A DNA stretch of 64,000 bases, taken from assembly GCA_022559845.1 (NCBI GenBank), contig CM040123.1, positions 294,612,642-294,676,641 of the forward strand, written 5' to 3'. Positions 22,142-34,080 of the stretch are shown in pieces. Made by a program: the position numbers and the translations under genes. This stretch comes from Amorphophallus konjac. Its lineage: Eukaryota; Streptophyta; Magnoliopsida; Alismatales; Araceae. The notes beneath the pieces are model-generated. The model was given only the letters and a program-made list of their open reading frames with translations, did not search any database and was not told where the DNA came from. Numbering within the stretch: position 1 is the stretch's first letter; each line of letters begins with the position of its first letter.

Positions 22142-23625
22142 CTATATAGTCTCGGTTGACGCCACTAGGCCGGAAGGGAAGAATAAAGGGGTAAAGGGAG
22201 CCGAGGACGGACCAGCAACATCTGAGTCTGGCGGTGAGTTGCTAACAGTCTTCCTTAACGGTGACCTGACCCTAGGAGTAAAGATTGGGGCCGAGCTCCC
22301 ACTTGAGGAACAAGAAAAATATAAAGATTTTTTTGCGCAGTACATCTAAGTCTTTGCATGGTCTGATGAGCACCTTCCCAGGATCCCGGGAGACGTGGTG
22401 ATGTACAAGCTCAGCCTCAACCCGACAGCAAAGCCAGTACAACAGCACAGGAGAAAACACGCCCTAGAGAAGCAAGCGATTATCAAAGAGCAAGTCATCT
22501 AGGGGCATAAGACTGGCCTCTTTCATCCTGTTATGTACCCTACATGACTCGCCAACGTCGTCCTGGTACCAAAAACTTCTGGGAAATGGCGGATGTGCGT
22601 GGACTTCACCGATCTCAACCAGGCTACCCCGAAGGATTGCTACCCATTGTCGAGCATCGATCAACTGGTCGATTCAACCTCTGGCAACGAGCTGTTCAGC
22701 TTCCGAGAAGCCTACTCCGGCAACCATCAGATCAGGATGGACCCGAAGGACATTGAGAAGACCGCCTTCATCATCGACTTCAGCGTACACTGCTACACCC
22801 GGATGTCGTTCGGGTTAAAGAACGCTGGAGCAACATATCAGAGACTGATCAACCACATTTTCGAAGGACAACTCGATCGGAACGTCGAGGTCTATATTGA
22901 TGATATGCTCGTCAAAACACCGAAGGCCAAACACCACCTCGCCGACTTAGCCAAGACCGTCGACACCCACCTGAAGTGCAACATGAAGTTTAACCCTGCC
23001 ATGTGTGCCTTCGGAGTCAGATCTGGGAAGTTCCTGGGCTTCCTGGTCACTCAGCGTGGAATTGAGGTCAACCCCGACAAAGTCCAGGCCATCCTGGACA
23101 TGTGGCCACCTACCTGCATCAAGGACGTCCAACGCCTAACGGGACGCATTGCTGCACTCAACCGTTTTCTGTCTCGGGCGGCCGAACGATGCTTACCCTT
23201 CTTCAAATTGTTGAGGGGACCTAAAATGGCAGCAGCTACGTTCGCCTGGGATGAGGAATGTCAGAAGGCATTCGCTGAACTCAAGGAATTCTTGGCCTCA
23301 CCCCCGGTGCTATCCAAACTAGTACAAAGTGAAGCTCTACACCTCTACCTCTCGGCGACCCCTTCTACTGTATACTCGGTCCTGGTCAGGAACAACGCAG
23401 GAGTCGAGAGACCAGTTTACTATGCTAGCAAGGTGCTTAATGAGGGTGAAAGAAGGTACCCCGCAATTGAGAAACTCGTGCTAGGGTTGGTTACCTCAGC
23501 CAAGCGCCTCCGACCCTACTTCCAAGGGCACTCCATCGTCGTATTGACCGACGAACCCCTAAAGAAGATTCTCTTTCACCCTGAAGCCTTGGGACGCCTC
23601 GTCAAATGGGCCATCATGCTCGGGG
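22142..23625 (+). pseudogene. Element A reverse transcriptase and first RNase H
   Basis: The main open segment is 22593-23630 (after which the reading enters element B). It shows WRMCVDFTDLNQATPKDCYP, the HQIRMDPKD block, MSFGLKNAGATYQRL, and the catalytic VYIDDMLVK near 22895-22920, then GFLVTQRGIEVNP. The Ty3 RNase H follows, with YYASKVLNEGERRYPAIEKL and VVLTDEPLKKIL. Upstream parts (22330-22590) have stops. The domain ends at LGAY, exactly where element B is inserted (CCTAC, 23626-23630). Confidence 0.93.
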
Positions 23626-23630
23626 CCTAC

Positions 23631-24180
23631 TGTAGCAACCCTCGTAAATTAAAAGACTAGAAAGTCTAAATAAATTAAAAGCAATAATTAAACAAGGCCC
23701 AGACCTTGTACACGACCCTCTTACGTCCTAAAAAGTCTGACAAAAGAATTCATGGACACTACTATTGTATTATAATAAATTTAAGAATGACATGTTATTT
23801 TTAGGTAAGCATTTAATGCACAACGTAATTTTAGTTGAATTAAGAATCATTAAATCTCGAAGAAAATGTCAATTTATATTTTATTACTAATTTAGAAATT
23901 TTAATATTCCACATTTATTACATTATAATCTTATTAGAAGGGAGAAGGATATATATATAAGATTTAATTACATTAAAGATATGTAAAAGATAAAAGAATG
24001 AGCATATATGCAATTTTGGTTCTTTCAAGGGCATTGAGAAAAGGCCAAAAACTCAATTGACGCCTCTTGGTACAGGCGTATCCAACGTGAAAGATGACTT
24101 AATGCAAGTCGTTATTTACAAATTAGCAAAAGTCAAATAAAGTATATAGTTAAAGAGTTATAGAGATAATAGGGATATAT
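23631..24180 (+). repeat. Left LTR of element B, first part
   Basis: Matches 41664-42214 of the right LTR. It is cut at GGGATATAT by element C. The right LTR preserves the uncut site (GGGATATATACATAAT near 42208). Confidence 0.93.
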
Positions 24181-26666
24181 TGTAACGACCCGAGAATCCG
24201 ATTACCAGGAAGGCCCGATAACCCGAGACCCGCACCGCCACCCACGAGTCTGAAGACTCGGAAGGGTTAGAAGGATGGTGTGGAAACTACACAAGTATCA
24301 CAAGTAATTGCAGAAATTAAACAGGAAGTAAATTAACATTTTACATGGTCCACAATAGAAAATAACAACAACAGTAGTAGTCCACAACTAGTACAGAGAC
24401 AAGAAAGAAAAGTACAGCTACATGGGGCATACCCCGGCTCTGACCTCTGGCACTACCTCTGGGCACCCGCACCACGCTGCACCCCAGACGCGCTCCCCTG
24501 GGGCGGCGCCTCACCTGAAACACGGTGAAAACACGCAGGGAATGAGTCTCGGAACAAGACTCAGTAGGGATCACTCGAACCCTACTTCGTAAAACGAGAA
24601 ACCACTACACTAGCGGTAGGAGAGTACCTCGGAAAGGAAAGCCCTGTACTCTACAGAACCAAGGTGCCACGGCACGCAAACCGACACACGTGTCACGGTG
24701 AGAAGGCCGAAACTCAACGGTCGACTCGGAAAAACCCGAAGGTCGGAAACACCCGACTGACAGTCTGTCACTCCGTACTCGACAGGAGTATCCCCCACTA
24801 GAAGCACAGCCGGTAGCGTCCCCTGATGTCTTACACCGCGCCGAAGGTGAACCGCCTGACGTGGTAGCTCCTACCAAAGGCGCAAACACCGTACAAGTAA
24901 CCACAAACAAGTGACTAGCTGGGGTCATGCCCGTCGACGTGGGTCCAACCGCCCCCAACCACGTGTGCACACACAGACCACGCGTCCTAGGTCTGGCCCT
25001 CTGACCGGTTTTCCCCCGTAGCCGGACTCTGGCTACCGACGAGGGGCCGACGGTAACCGGTCCACAAACTGTCTCAAAAGGTGAGCGCCCGTACACCACT
25101 CCCAGGTGAGACCAGCACCCCGTACTGGTGGGCTACGACTAGTGGAGGGTCACTGAAGGAGTAGACTCTCAAGTCAACGGAAAACGACGTCACAACCGCA
25201 GGCACGAGGAACGCTCCTTGTACCAACACCGACGCACGGCGACACAAGCCTAAATCACCACCTCCCGGGACCCCACGGCACCCTCACGTGTGGCCCCCAC
25301 ATGATGCCCAGCATCAGTCAGACCACAGGTCAGCACGGGGATCGAGACTCGCTCATCTGGGACTCGAATCGGAAAGGGATGGGAGACGCGGTCACCGGAG
25401 GACAGCCTCCGGTGGTAGCGGTCTGCCCTGGACCGCAACCACATAGTCGCGGTCTTCTCGGGACCGCGACCATCCCAGCACGAAAATATGAATGCGGTCA
25501 CCTCGTGACCGCATTCACACAGTAGCAGTCTCCTGGAGACCGCGACTGGCGTGCAACGGTAAAAACAACGGTCAGAATGCCTCGGGGCCCGTGCCGATCC
25601 CCCCGGTGAATGCGGTCATCCCCAGACCGCGACCAACAGTCGCGGTCTGTCACGAGACTGCGTCCACCCACCGACACTTTAAGGCCTAACGGTTTAAAAT
25701 CTGATGAAAGCGGTCCCCGCCTGACCGCGACCAGTGAAAACGGTCACTGGTGGACCGCGATCACCTCGAAAAACCGAGAACGGCGGGAAACGGCCGAAAA
25801 CACCATTCCATGCCCCAATCACCCCCGGGTGATGGGGAAACAAAGGGGGAACTCGTCCCCACGCCCTAGAGTATCGAATGATGCCCCCAAAACTCCAAAT
25901 GGCGTGGTAAAACTCTAGAACGGCGCTCAAACCCCCAAAGCATGCTTTTCCCGTCCCGAGCTCAAACGAACCCCTCTCGGCTCCCCGTCGGGCTAGAAAT
26001 CACAGGAAAGGAAAGCACGGAGGTAGAGGATCGTCACCCTACCTCAATGGAGCGAATGCTCCGCCGGATCGTCCACGAATCGTGAAGAACGCTTTTAGAA
26101 ACCCCGCCTCCCTACGCTTCCCACGCTTGCCGCACGCCCGCACGATCGTCTCGACGTCACCCACGTCCTTACCGCGTCGCACCGCCGCCGTCGGCAACCG
26201 GAACGGAGGTCGCCGCGCTCGAACGGGAGAGAGGGAGAGAGAGAGAGAGAGCGGCCACGGTTGGGGAAGGAAGGAGGAAGAAGAAGAAGAAGAAAGAGAA
26301 AGGGAAAAAGAAAAGAAATGGGAATATATAGAAAATTTGATTTTTCGTAAAAATACCAAAAAATAGAAAAATACGTTTCCGGAATCCTCGGAACGCACCG
26401 ATCGCAACGGTACCACTCGTCCCAGGTGAACGACCCGGTCCACCCGCAGCGAGCTTCCGAAGAAAAAGCCGAAACACACACCGGAAATCGGAAAACACGC
26501 ACGGAAAAGTCGCGGAACGCCTCCGGGCCTCCGAAACGACTCCGGATCGCGTCGATCCGAACATGAAAGATGTCCGAAACGAAATTTCGAATACAACGAA
26601 GCTGAACACTCCAAAAACCAGATCTGGGACCCACAAGGAAGAATCCGAAAGATCCGGGATATTACA
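24181..26666 (-). repeat. 3' LTR of element C (2486 bp)
   Basis: Matches 31587-34075. Notable content is a cluster of GCGGTC/GACCGC hairpins at 25388-25760, a (GA)n run at 26226-26252 and a GAA-rich run near 26275-26300. A possible TATA box on the minus strand lies near 26322-26330 (CTATATATTCC). ORFs on either strand here are repeat-driven. Confidence 0.93.
25388..25760. repeat. Cluster of GCGGTC...GACCGC hairpins in element C LTR
   Basis: At least seven short inverted repeats occur. Examples are AATGCGGTCAC with GTGACCGCATT (25491-25515, 11-bp perfect arms, loop of 3), GTCGCGGTC-type arms at 25446-25470 (loop 7), ACCGGAGG with CCTCCGGT (25394-25413), and GCGGTC/GACCGC at 25418-25436. The right LTR repeats the set at 32795-33170 with a few arm substitutions. 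Confidence 0.88.
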
Positions 26667-26683
26667 GCCCTCCCCCCTTAAAG
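26667..26683 (-). promoter_or_regulatory. Polypurine tract of element C
   Basis: The minus strand reads CTTTAAGGGGGGAGGGC directly before the 3' LTR (TGTAATATCCCGGA on that strand). Confidence 0.85.
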
Positions 26684-26734
26684 GAATTTCATCCTCAAAA
26701 TTGAGAACAACCCAAGGAGAAAGAAGAGGAAGAC

Positions 26735-28235
26735 TCACTCAAACAAGTACGGGAACTGCTGACGCATCTCATCCTCACACTCCCAAGAAGCCTCACCACC
26801 AGAGTGGCGCTGTCACACCACTTTAACCAAGGGGATGACCTTGTTCCACAGGCGCTGCTCTCGCCTATCCTCCACGCGGATTGAAAACTCTGGGAGGGAA
26901 AGATCTGGAGTCACCTCGGGCCAAACAGAACTCTCGAGCACATGAGAGTCATCGGGCATATACTTCCGCAACATTGAGACGTGGAACACGTCATGCACCG
27001 ATGCCAACTCAAGGGGTAACTGCAATCGGTAAGCAACCTCACCGATGCGCTCCAAGATCACAAAAGGACCAATGTAGCGGGGACTCGCTTCCCACGCCGT
27101 CCAAAACGCATCACCCCCTTCATCGGAGAAACTCTCAAGAACACATGATCGCCCACGGCGAACTCGAGGGGCTGCCTCCTACGGTCAGCATAGCTCTTCT
27201 GCCGACTCTGGGCCGCCAACATGTTCTGACGAACCAAGTGTGCAACGTCCACACATTGCTGCACCAACTCTGGTCCCGTCAAAATACGCTCACCCACCTC
27301 AAACCAATCAAGTGGGGTCCGACAAGGACGCCCATACAATGCCTCATAAGGAGCCATGCCGATGCTCGAATGATAGCTGTTGTTATAGGCAAACTCCACC
27401 AACGGTAGGTGATGAATCCAACTCCCCTGCCACTCCAGGTAGCAGGATCTCAGCATGTCCTCCAACGTCTGGATGGTCCTCTCAGATTGACCATCAGACT
27501 GAAGATGATACACCGAGCTAAATGCCAACTCCGTGCCAAGAGCTCGCTGGAAGCTCCTCCATAATCCAGAAGTGAAGTGCGGATCCCGATCTGACACGAT
27601 CGAAACGGGAATCCCATACAACGGAACGATCCGCTCCACATAAAGACGAGCCAACTTGGACACGCTCCAGCTGACCTTGACCGGTAACAACCGCGTCACC
27701 TTCGTCAGCCAATCCACCAGCAACCAAATGCTGTCCTGCCCACTCGGGGTCCTCGGCAACCCCACCATAAAATCCGTGGTCACGTGGTCCCACGGTCCCA
27801 CTTTCAAGCAGGAACATCTAAGGGCTGGAGAGTACCTCCTGGTCGCTGATGCTCCACCTTCACCTGTTGACAGATCAGGCACCTGGCCACAAACTCGGCG
27901 ACATCTCTCTTCATGTCAGACCACCAGAACTGCCTCCGCAAGTTCCGATACATCTTCGTCGCACCCGGGTGTACGGTGTACCTGCTCCCATGAGCCTCAC
28001 GCAACACCGCATGATGAACCTGCTCCTCCGCTGGGACATACAGCCTGCCGCGAAACCTCGCAGAACCGTCCTCGCCGAGCTCCACATCAGCCATCGCCAG
28101 AATCTGGGGCAACTCAGGGTCCGCATGCTGAGCCTCTGTCACCTGACGACGGATAGCAGGAGTGACAGTCAGACTCGCAAGCACTGCCAACCCTGGCTCT
28201 TGGGGAATCTTGAGCCTGAAAGATACTTCGGGCAC
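26735..28235 (-). pseudogene. Element C integrase (broken)
   Basis: The frame at 28235-27804 has the zinc-binding HHCC region (HGSRYTVHPGATKM, later CLICQQVK). After a frame change near 27810-27880 the core follows with WLLVDWLTK (first Asp), VSIVSDRDPHFTSG (second Asp) and SERTIQTLEDML (Glu), then VEFAYNNSYHSSIGMAPYEALYG. A further frame change near 27060-27080 leads to the C-terminal part (27061-26735), VFHVSMLRKYMP and the EMRQQFPYLF tail, with TGG to TGA at about 26814. It would insert cDNA; three breaks make it inactive. Confidence 0.92.
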
Positions 28236-29400
28236 TTACTCCCAGAGCCTCCATTTCCTCAACAATAAGGCACTGACCGCAACTTTCCGACTCAAGGCAT
28301 CGGCGACTACATTCATCCTGCCCGGCTGATAAGACAGGGTGAAGTCATAATCCTTCATGAACTCCATCCAATGCCTTTGCCTGAGGTTCAGGTCTCTCTG
28401 GGTAAACACATACCTCAAACTCTGATGGTCAGTGAACACCTCGAACTTCTCGCCGTACAGATAATGCCTCCAGATCTTCAGCGCGAAGATCATCGCCGTC
28501 AACTCAAGGTCATGGGTAGGGTAGTTCTCCTCGTGGGACTTTAGTTGCCGAGATGCATAAGCCACCACTCTACCATGCTGCATCAACACAGCACCCAATC
28601 CAACGTTGGAAGCATCTGTACACACCACGAAACCTCTCGATCCAGAAGGCAAAACCAACACCGGAGCCGAGGTGAGCAATCTCTTCAGTTCTCTGAAGCT
28701 CTGCTCACACTCCTCAGACCAGATGAAAGGCACATCCTTCCGCGTGAGTCTAGTCATCGGGGTCGCAATGCGAGAAAAATCCTGGATAAACCGACGATAA
28801 TAGCCCGCAAGCCCCAAGAAACTCCGGATCTCCGTCACCGACCTCGGCCTTGGCCACTGCATTACTGCCTCGACCTTGGCGGGATCCACGGAAATGCCAT
28901 CACCAGAAATCACGTGCCCCAGAAAGTGCACCTCGCCGAGCCAAAACTCGCACTTGCTGAGCTTCGCATACAACTGGTGATCTCGCAACGTCTGCAACAC
29001 CACACCTAAATGGTACGCGTGCTCCTCGGTAAACTGGGAATAAACAAGGATGTCATCCACGAAAATGACCACAAACTGGTCCAAATACGGATGAAACACC
29101 CTCTGCATCAAGTCCATGAAGGCTGTAGGGGCATTGGTGAGCCCAAACAGCATCACCAGAAACTCGTAATGCCCGTACCTCGTACTGAATACAGTCTTCT
29201 CCACATCGGACTCGCGAATTCTCAGCTGATAGTAACCGGACCGCAAATCAATCCGCGAGAACACTCGCGCAGACTAAAGCTGGTCGAACAAATCATCAAT
29301 CCGCGGCAACGGATACTTGTTCTTAATGGTCACTTCATTCAGCTGCCGATAGTCAATGCACAAGCAGACTACCGTCCTTATTCTTCACAAACAACACGGG
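28236..29400 (-). pseudogene. Element C reverse transcriptase and RNase H
   Basis: The open segment 29264-28236 has [29 protein letters not shown], the catalytic [26 protein letters not shown] and [12 protein letters not shown]. RNase H follows with [37 protein letters not shown] and [14 protein letters not shown]. The N-terminal DYRQLNE block lies just upstream in another frame after a frameshift near 29370, with a stop near 29275. The RT and RNase H catalytic residues are kept. Confidence 0.93.
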
Positions 29401-30183
29401 CGCACCCCAAGGGGAAAAGCTAGGGCGAATGTACCCCTTGGCCAACAGTTCCTGCAACTGCGCCCTCAACTCCCTCAACTCAGCGAGGGCCATACGGTAG
29501 GGAGCCTTCGCCAAAGGTCCCGTACCAGGCACAACCTCGATCACGAAATTGATCTCCCGCTGGGGAGGCAATCTAGGCAACTCCTCGGGAAAAACGTCGG
29601 GAAACTCACACACCACCGGAATGTCCTCGACATCCGGCTCCATCCGGTCAGATACAACCACGGACGCGAGAATACCTAGACAACCAGAATCAAGCAATCG
29701 ACGGGCTCGAATAGTAGAGATAAGGAATCGAGAAGAGGTGGAACGGATACCTTGGAAATAGAAGGTCCGCTTGCTCGGATGCTGGAAGTAGACCCTCTTC
29801 ATTCCACAATCCACCACCGCTTCATAAGTCTCGAGCCAATCCATGTCTAGAATCACATCGTAATCCCGAAGCTGTAACGCACACAACCTGCCTGGCATAC
29901 TCCGCCCATCGATCCAAACCGGAACCTTATCGAAGCAATACGGAGTGATCATAAAATCACCCGAAGGTAACTCCACTGCCAAATCACAGGACAACTGGGT
30001 CACCGGCTCCTCGATGCTCAGCGTGAAATCCTCCGAAATAAACGAATGAGACGCGCCAGAATAAAACAAAACCCGAGCCGTACAACCCAAAATCTGAACG
30101 GTACCTTTCACGAGCTGCGACGCCACTGCCTCTGTCCTAGTCATGTGCGTGATCTGGCCCCGAGCTCTCTGCCTGCCTCCCAC
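29353..30183 (-). pseudogene. Element C protease with altered active site
   Basis: The 276-codon frame contains VLFYSGASHSFIS. Related retropepsins have Asp where this has Tyr, so the catalytic residue is lost. It continues through CDLAVELPSGDF, YDVILDMDWLETY and the linker into the RT start ([47 protein letters not shown]). Confidence 0.9.
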
Positions 30184-31479
30184 GCTAGCTGACCTGGGTA
30201 GCGGCGGATACTGTCCCTACTGCAGCTGCTGCTGCCTCTGCTGCTGCTGAGGAAACTGTTGCTGCGGCTGCCTCTGAGGACAGTCACGCGCCATATGCCC
30301 TGGCTGGTCACACCGAAAACAGATGATCGGTGCCGTACACTGCCTGCCTGGGTGGGCCCCACCACACCGTAGACACGGTCCTCGCGATCCACCCGCTGAT
30401 CCCTAGCGCTGCAAAGGGATCGGCTGCTGTACACTGCCCGATGAAGCCTGCCCCTGATCCTTGTGCTTCTTACGGAAACACTTCTTCAAGAACCTCTTGA
30501 CCTTCGAGCCGAAGGACGCAGATCCTGTTACCGACGCTGCCGATGCCGGCACTCCAGAACCACCCGACGCATGCTGGAAGGAACCCTGTTGCTGGGTAGC
30601 CGACTGCTGGCTGCGACCTGACAAAGACTACCCCTGGCTGATCGGTCCTCGAGTCCTCTGCATATCCATCTCCAAGCAAGCCACAACACGAGATGCTGTG
30701 TCTAGATCAGTGGCCCCGTTCGCAATCAGATGGTGCCTCAGCTCCTGCCTCAAGCCCTGAACAAACTGCGCGGTCTTCACGCTCTCATGCTCCATGATGT
30801 GAGGTGCATACCGACCCAGCTCGACAAATCGGGCCCTGTACTGCAACACGGACATGTCACCCTGCACCAGCTCCAGAAACTCCCGCATCCGCTGCGTAGC
30901 AACATAATCTGGACCGTACGTACGCTCGAAAGCACTGACGAAGTCGTCCCACTTGACCTGCTCAAGTGGACGAAGTTGAAAGGACGTCTTCCACTCGGAA
31001 GACCACCACTTCCGAGCCGTACCCTGCAACTGGTTGTAGGCCAACACCACTCTGTCCTCGGCAGCACTCTTCGCAGAACTGAACACCCGCTCCATCTCAT
31101 CAAGCCAATCACGAGCAGCATCAGGGTCTGCCTGGCCGCTGAAGTAAGGTGAATGGAACTGCAAGAAGTCCCTCACTGCTCAGCCTGGCCCACCCCTAGC
31201 TGACGAGCCCTCACCAGCCTCTCCGCCGAACTGCTGAGACATAAGCTGGTACATGCCACGAAAGAAATCCTCGACCCCCGGAACTCTCGCGGTATCCGCG
31301 GCCTCGGTGGCCCCTGGTGGCACTCTACTATGCTCCTCCTGGTCCCCCTGGACCCCCTGCTGGATCTCCTGACCTCCAGCCGACTGCCCCTGCTGAGAGC
31401 GAGAGCTCCTCCTCGGCGCCATGCTCGCTCCTGAAGAAAAAGAAAGAAAACACGAAAACGGCATGGTCAAGAAAAACAC
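30184..31479 (-). pseudogene. Element C gag
   Basis: Gag appears to start near 31419 (MAPRRSSRSQQGQS). The capsid block runs 31176-30628 (FSGQADPDAARDWLDEMERVF, QGTARKWWSSEW, RTYGPDYVATQRM, ELGRYAPH, FVQGLRQELR). A basic segment 30624-30403 follows. Two CCHC knuckles, CLRCGGAHPGRQC and CFRCDQPGHMARDC, lie around 30390-30270, followed by Gln-rich sequence. A stop between 31176 and 31190 and frame changes near 30628 and 30403 break the frame. Confidence 0.9.
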
Positions 31480-31572
31480 ACGATGCCCGATGCCAGTGTC
31501 AACTGTACATCATTGCTGTGGACAAGTGGACCACTACAATTACCTATGATTCTCGTATAACTCCACAGCCGC

Positions 31573-31584
31573 GCTCTGATACCA
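31573..31584 (-). promoter_or_regulatory. Primer binding site of element C
   Basis: The minus strand reads TGGTATCAGAGC two bases beyond the 5' LTR, complementary to initiator methionine tRNA. Confidence 0.92.
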
Positions 31585-31586
31585 GC

Positions 31587-34075
31587 TGTAACGACCCGAG
31601 AATCCGATTACCGGGAAGGCCCGATAACCCGAGACCCGCACCGCCACCTATGAGTCCGAAGACTCGGAAGGGTTAGAAGGATGGTGTGGAAACTACACAA
31701 GTATCACAAGTAATTACAGAAATTAAACAGAAAATAAATTAATAGTTTACATGGTCCACAATAGAAAATAACAACAACAGTAGTAGTCCACAACTAGTAC
31801 AGAGACAAGAAAGAAAAGTACAGCTACACGGGGCATACCCCAGCTCTGACCTCTGGCACTACCTCTGGGCACCCGCACCACGCTGCACCCCAGACGCGCT
31901 CCCCTGGGGCGGCGCCTCACCTGAAACATGGTGAAAACACGCAGGGAATGAGTCTCGGAACAAGACTTAGTAGGGATCACTCGAACCCTACCTCGTAAAA
32001 TGAGAAACCACTACACTAGCGGTAGGAGAGTACCTCGGAAAGGAAAGCCCTGTACTCTCCAGAACCAAGGTTTCACGGCACGCAAACCGACACACGTGTC
32101 ACGGTGAGAAGGCCGAAACTCAACGGTCGACTCGGCAAAATCCGAAGGTCGGAAACACCCGACTGACAGTCTGTCACTCTGTACTCGACAGGTGTATCTC
32201 CCACTAGAAGCACAGTGGGTAGCGTCCCCTGACGTCTTACACCGCGTCGCAGGTGAACCGCCTGACGTGGTAGCTCCTACCAAAGGCGCAAACACCGTAC
32301 AAGTAACCACAAATAAGTGACTAGCTGGGGTCATACCCGTCGACGTGGGTCCAACCGCCCCCTACCATGTGTGCACACACAGAGCACGCATCCTAGGTCT
32401 GGCCCTCTGACCGATTTTCCTCCGTAGCCGGACTCTGGCTACCGACGAGGGGCCGACGGTAACTGGTCCACAAACCATCACAAAAGGTGAGCGCCCATAC
32501 ACCACTCCCAGGTGAGACCAGCACCCCGTACTGGTGGGCTACGACTAGTGGAGGGTCACTGAAGGAGTAGACTCTCAAGTCAACGGAAAACGTCGTCACA
32601 ACCGCAGGCACGAGGAACGCTCCTTGTACCAACACCGACGCACGGCGACACAAGCTGAAATCACCACCTCCTGGGACCCCACGACACCCTCACGTGTGGC
32701 CCCCACATGATGCCCAGCATCAGTCAGACCATGGGTCAGCACGGGGATCATGACTCGCTCATCCGGGACTCGAATCGGCAAGGGATGGGAGACGCGGTCA
32801 CCGGAGGACCGCCTCCGGTGGTAGCGGTCTGCCCTGGACCGCAACCACACAGTCGTGGTCTTCCCGGTACCGCGACCATCCCAGCACGAAAATATGAATG
32901 CGGTCACCTCGTGACTGCATTCACACAGTAGCGGTCTCCTGGAGACCGCGACTGGCGTGCAACGGTAAAAACAACGGTCAGAATGCCTCAGGGCCCGTGC
33001 CGATCCCCCCGGTGAATGCGGTCATCCCCAGACCGCGACCAACAGTCGCGGTCTGTCGCGAGACCGCGTCCACCCACCGACACTTTAAGGCCTAACGGTT
33101 TAAAATCTGATGAAAGCGGTCCCCGCCTGACCGCGACCAGTGAAAACGGTCACTGGTGGACCGCGATCACCTCGAAAAATCGAGAACGGCGGGAAACGGC
33201 CGAAAACACCATTCCACGCCCCAATCACCCCCGGGTGATGGGGAAACAAAGGGGGAACTCGTCCCCACGCCCTAGAGTATCGAATGATGCCCCCAAAACT
33301 CCAAATGGCGTGGTAAAACTCTAGAACGGCGCTCAAACCCCCAAAGCATGCTTTTCCCATCCCGAGCTCAAACGAACCCCTCTCGGCTCCCCGTCGGGCT
33401 AGAAATCACAGGAAAGGAAAGCACGGAGGTAGAGGATCGTCACCCTACCTCAATGGAGCGAATGCTCCGCCGGATCGTCCACGAATCGTGAAGAACGCTT
33501 TTAGAAACCCCGCCTCCCTACGCTTCCCACGCTTGCCGCACGCCCGCACGATCGTCTCGACGTCACCCACGTCCTTACCGCGTCGCACCGCCGCCGTCGG
33601 CAACCGGAACGGAGGTCGCCGCGCTCGAACGGGAGAGAGGGAGAGAGAGAGAGAGAGAGAGCGGCCACGGTTGGGGAAGGAAGGAGGAAGAAGAAGAAGA
33701 AGAAAGAGAAAGGGAAAAAGAAAAGAAATGGGAATATATAGAAAATTTGATTTTTCGTAAAAATACCAAAAAATAGAAAAATACGTTTCTGGAATCCTCG
33801 GAACGCACCGATCGCAACGGTACCACTCGTCCCAGGTGAACGACCCGGTCCACCCGCAGCGAGCTTCCGAAGAAAAAGCCGAAACACACACCGGAAATCG
33901 GAAAACACGCAAGGAAAAGCTGCGGAACGCCTCCGGGCCTCCGAAACGACTCCGGATCGCGTCGATCCGAACACGAAAGATGTCCGAAACGAAATTTCGG
34001 ACACAACGGAGTCGAACACTCCGAAAACTAGATCCGGGTCCCCAAGGAAGAATCCGAAAGGTCCGGGATATTACA
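31587..34075 (-). repeat. 5' LTR of element C (2489 bp)
   Basis: Partner of 24181-26666 with the same hairpin cluster (about 32795-33170), (GA)n at 33634-33661 and GAA-rich run. Followed by target duplication TATAT at 34076-34080. Confidence 0.93.
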
Positions 34076-34080
34076 TATAT

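Larger units (their letters stand above)
24181..34075 (-). mobile_element. Element C: Ty3/gypsy Tekay-like element inside B's LTR
   Basis: LTRs at 24181-26666 and 31587-34075 start TGTAACGACC and end ATTACA. TATAT duplications lie at 24176-24180 and 34076-34080. On the minus strand the order is 5' LTR, methionine-tRNA primer site, gag, protease, RT, RNase H, integrase, polypurine tract and 3' LTR. The integrase tail reads LVKVV...EASWECEDEMRQQFPYLF, again Tekay/Del-like. The two LTRs look more alike than those of element A, fitting its place as the youngest layer. The coding region is broken by frameshifts, stops and a lost protease catalytic Asp. Confidence 0.93.

Noticed and set aside
26039..26738. 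Overlapping minus-strand frames of 180-190 codons at the end of element C's LTR
   Set aside because: The same frames recur in the other LTR (33445-34019). They lie in the GA/GAA-rich LTR and have no protein motif.
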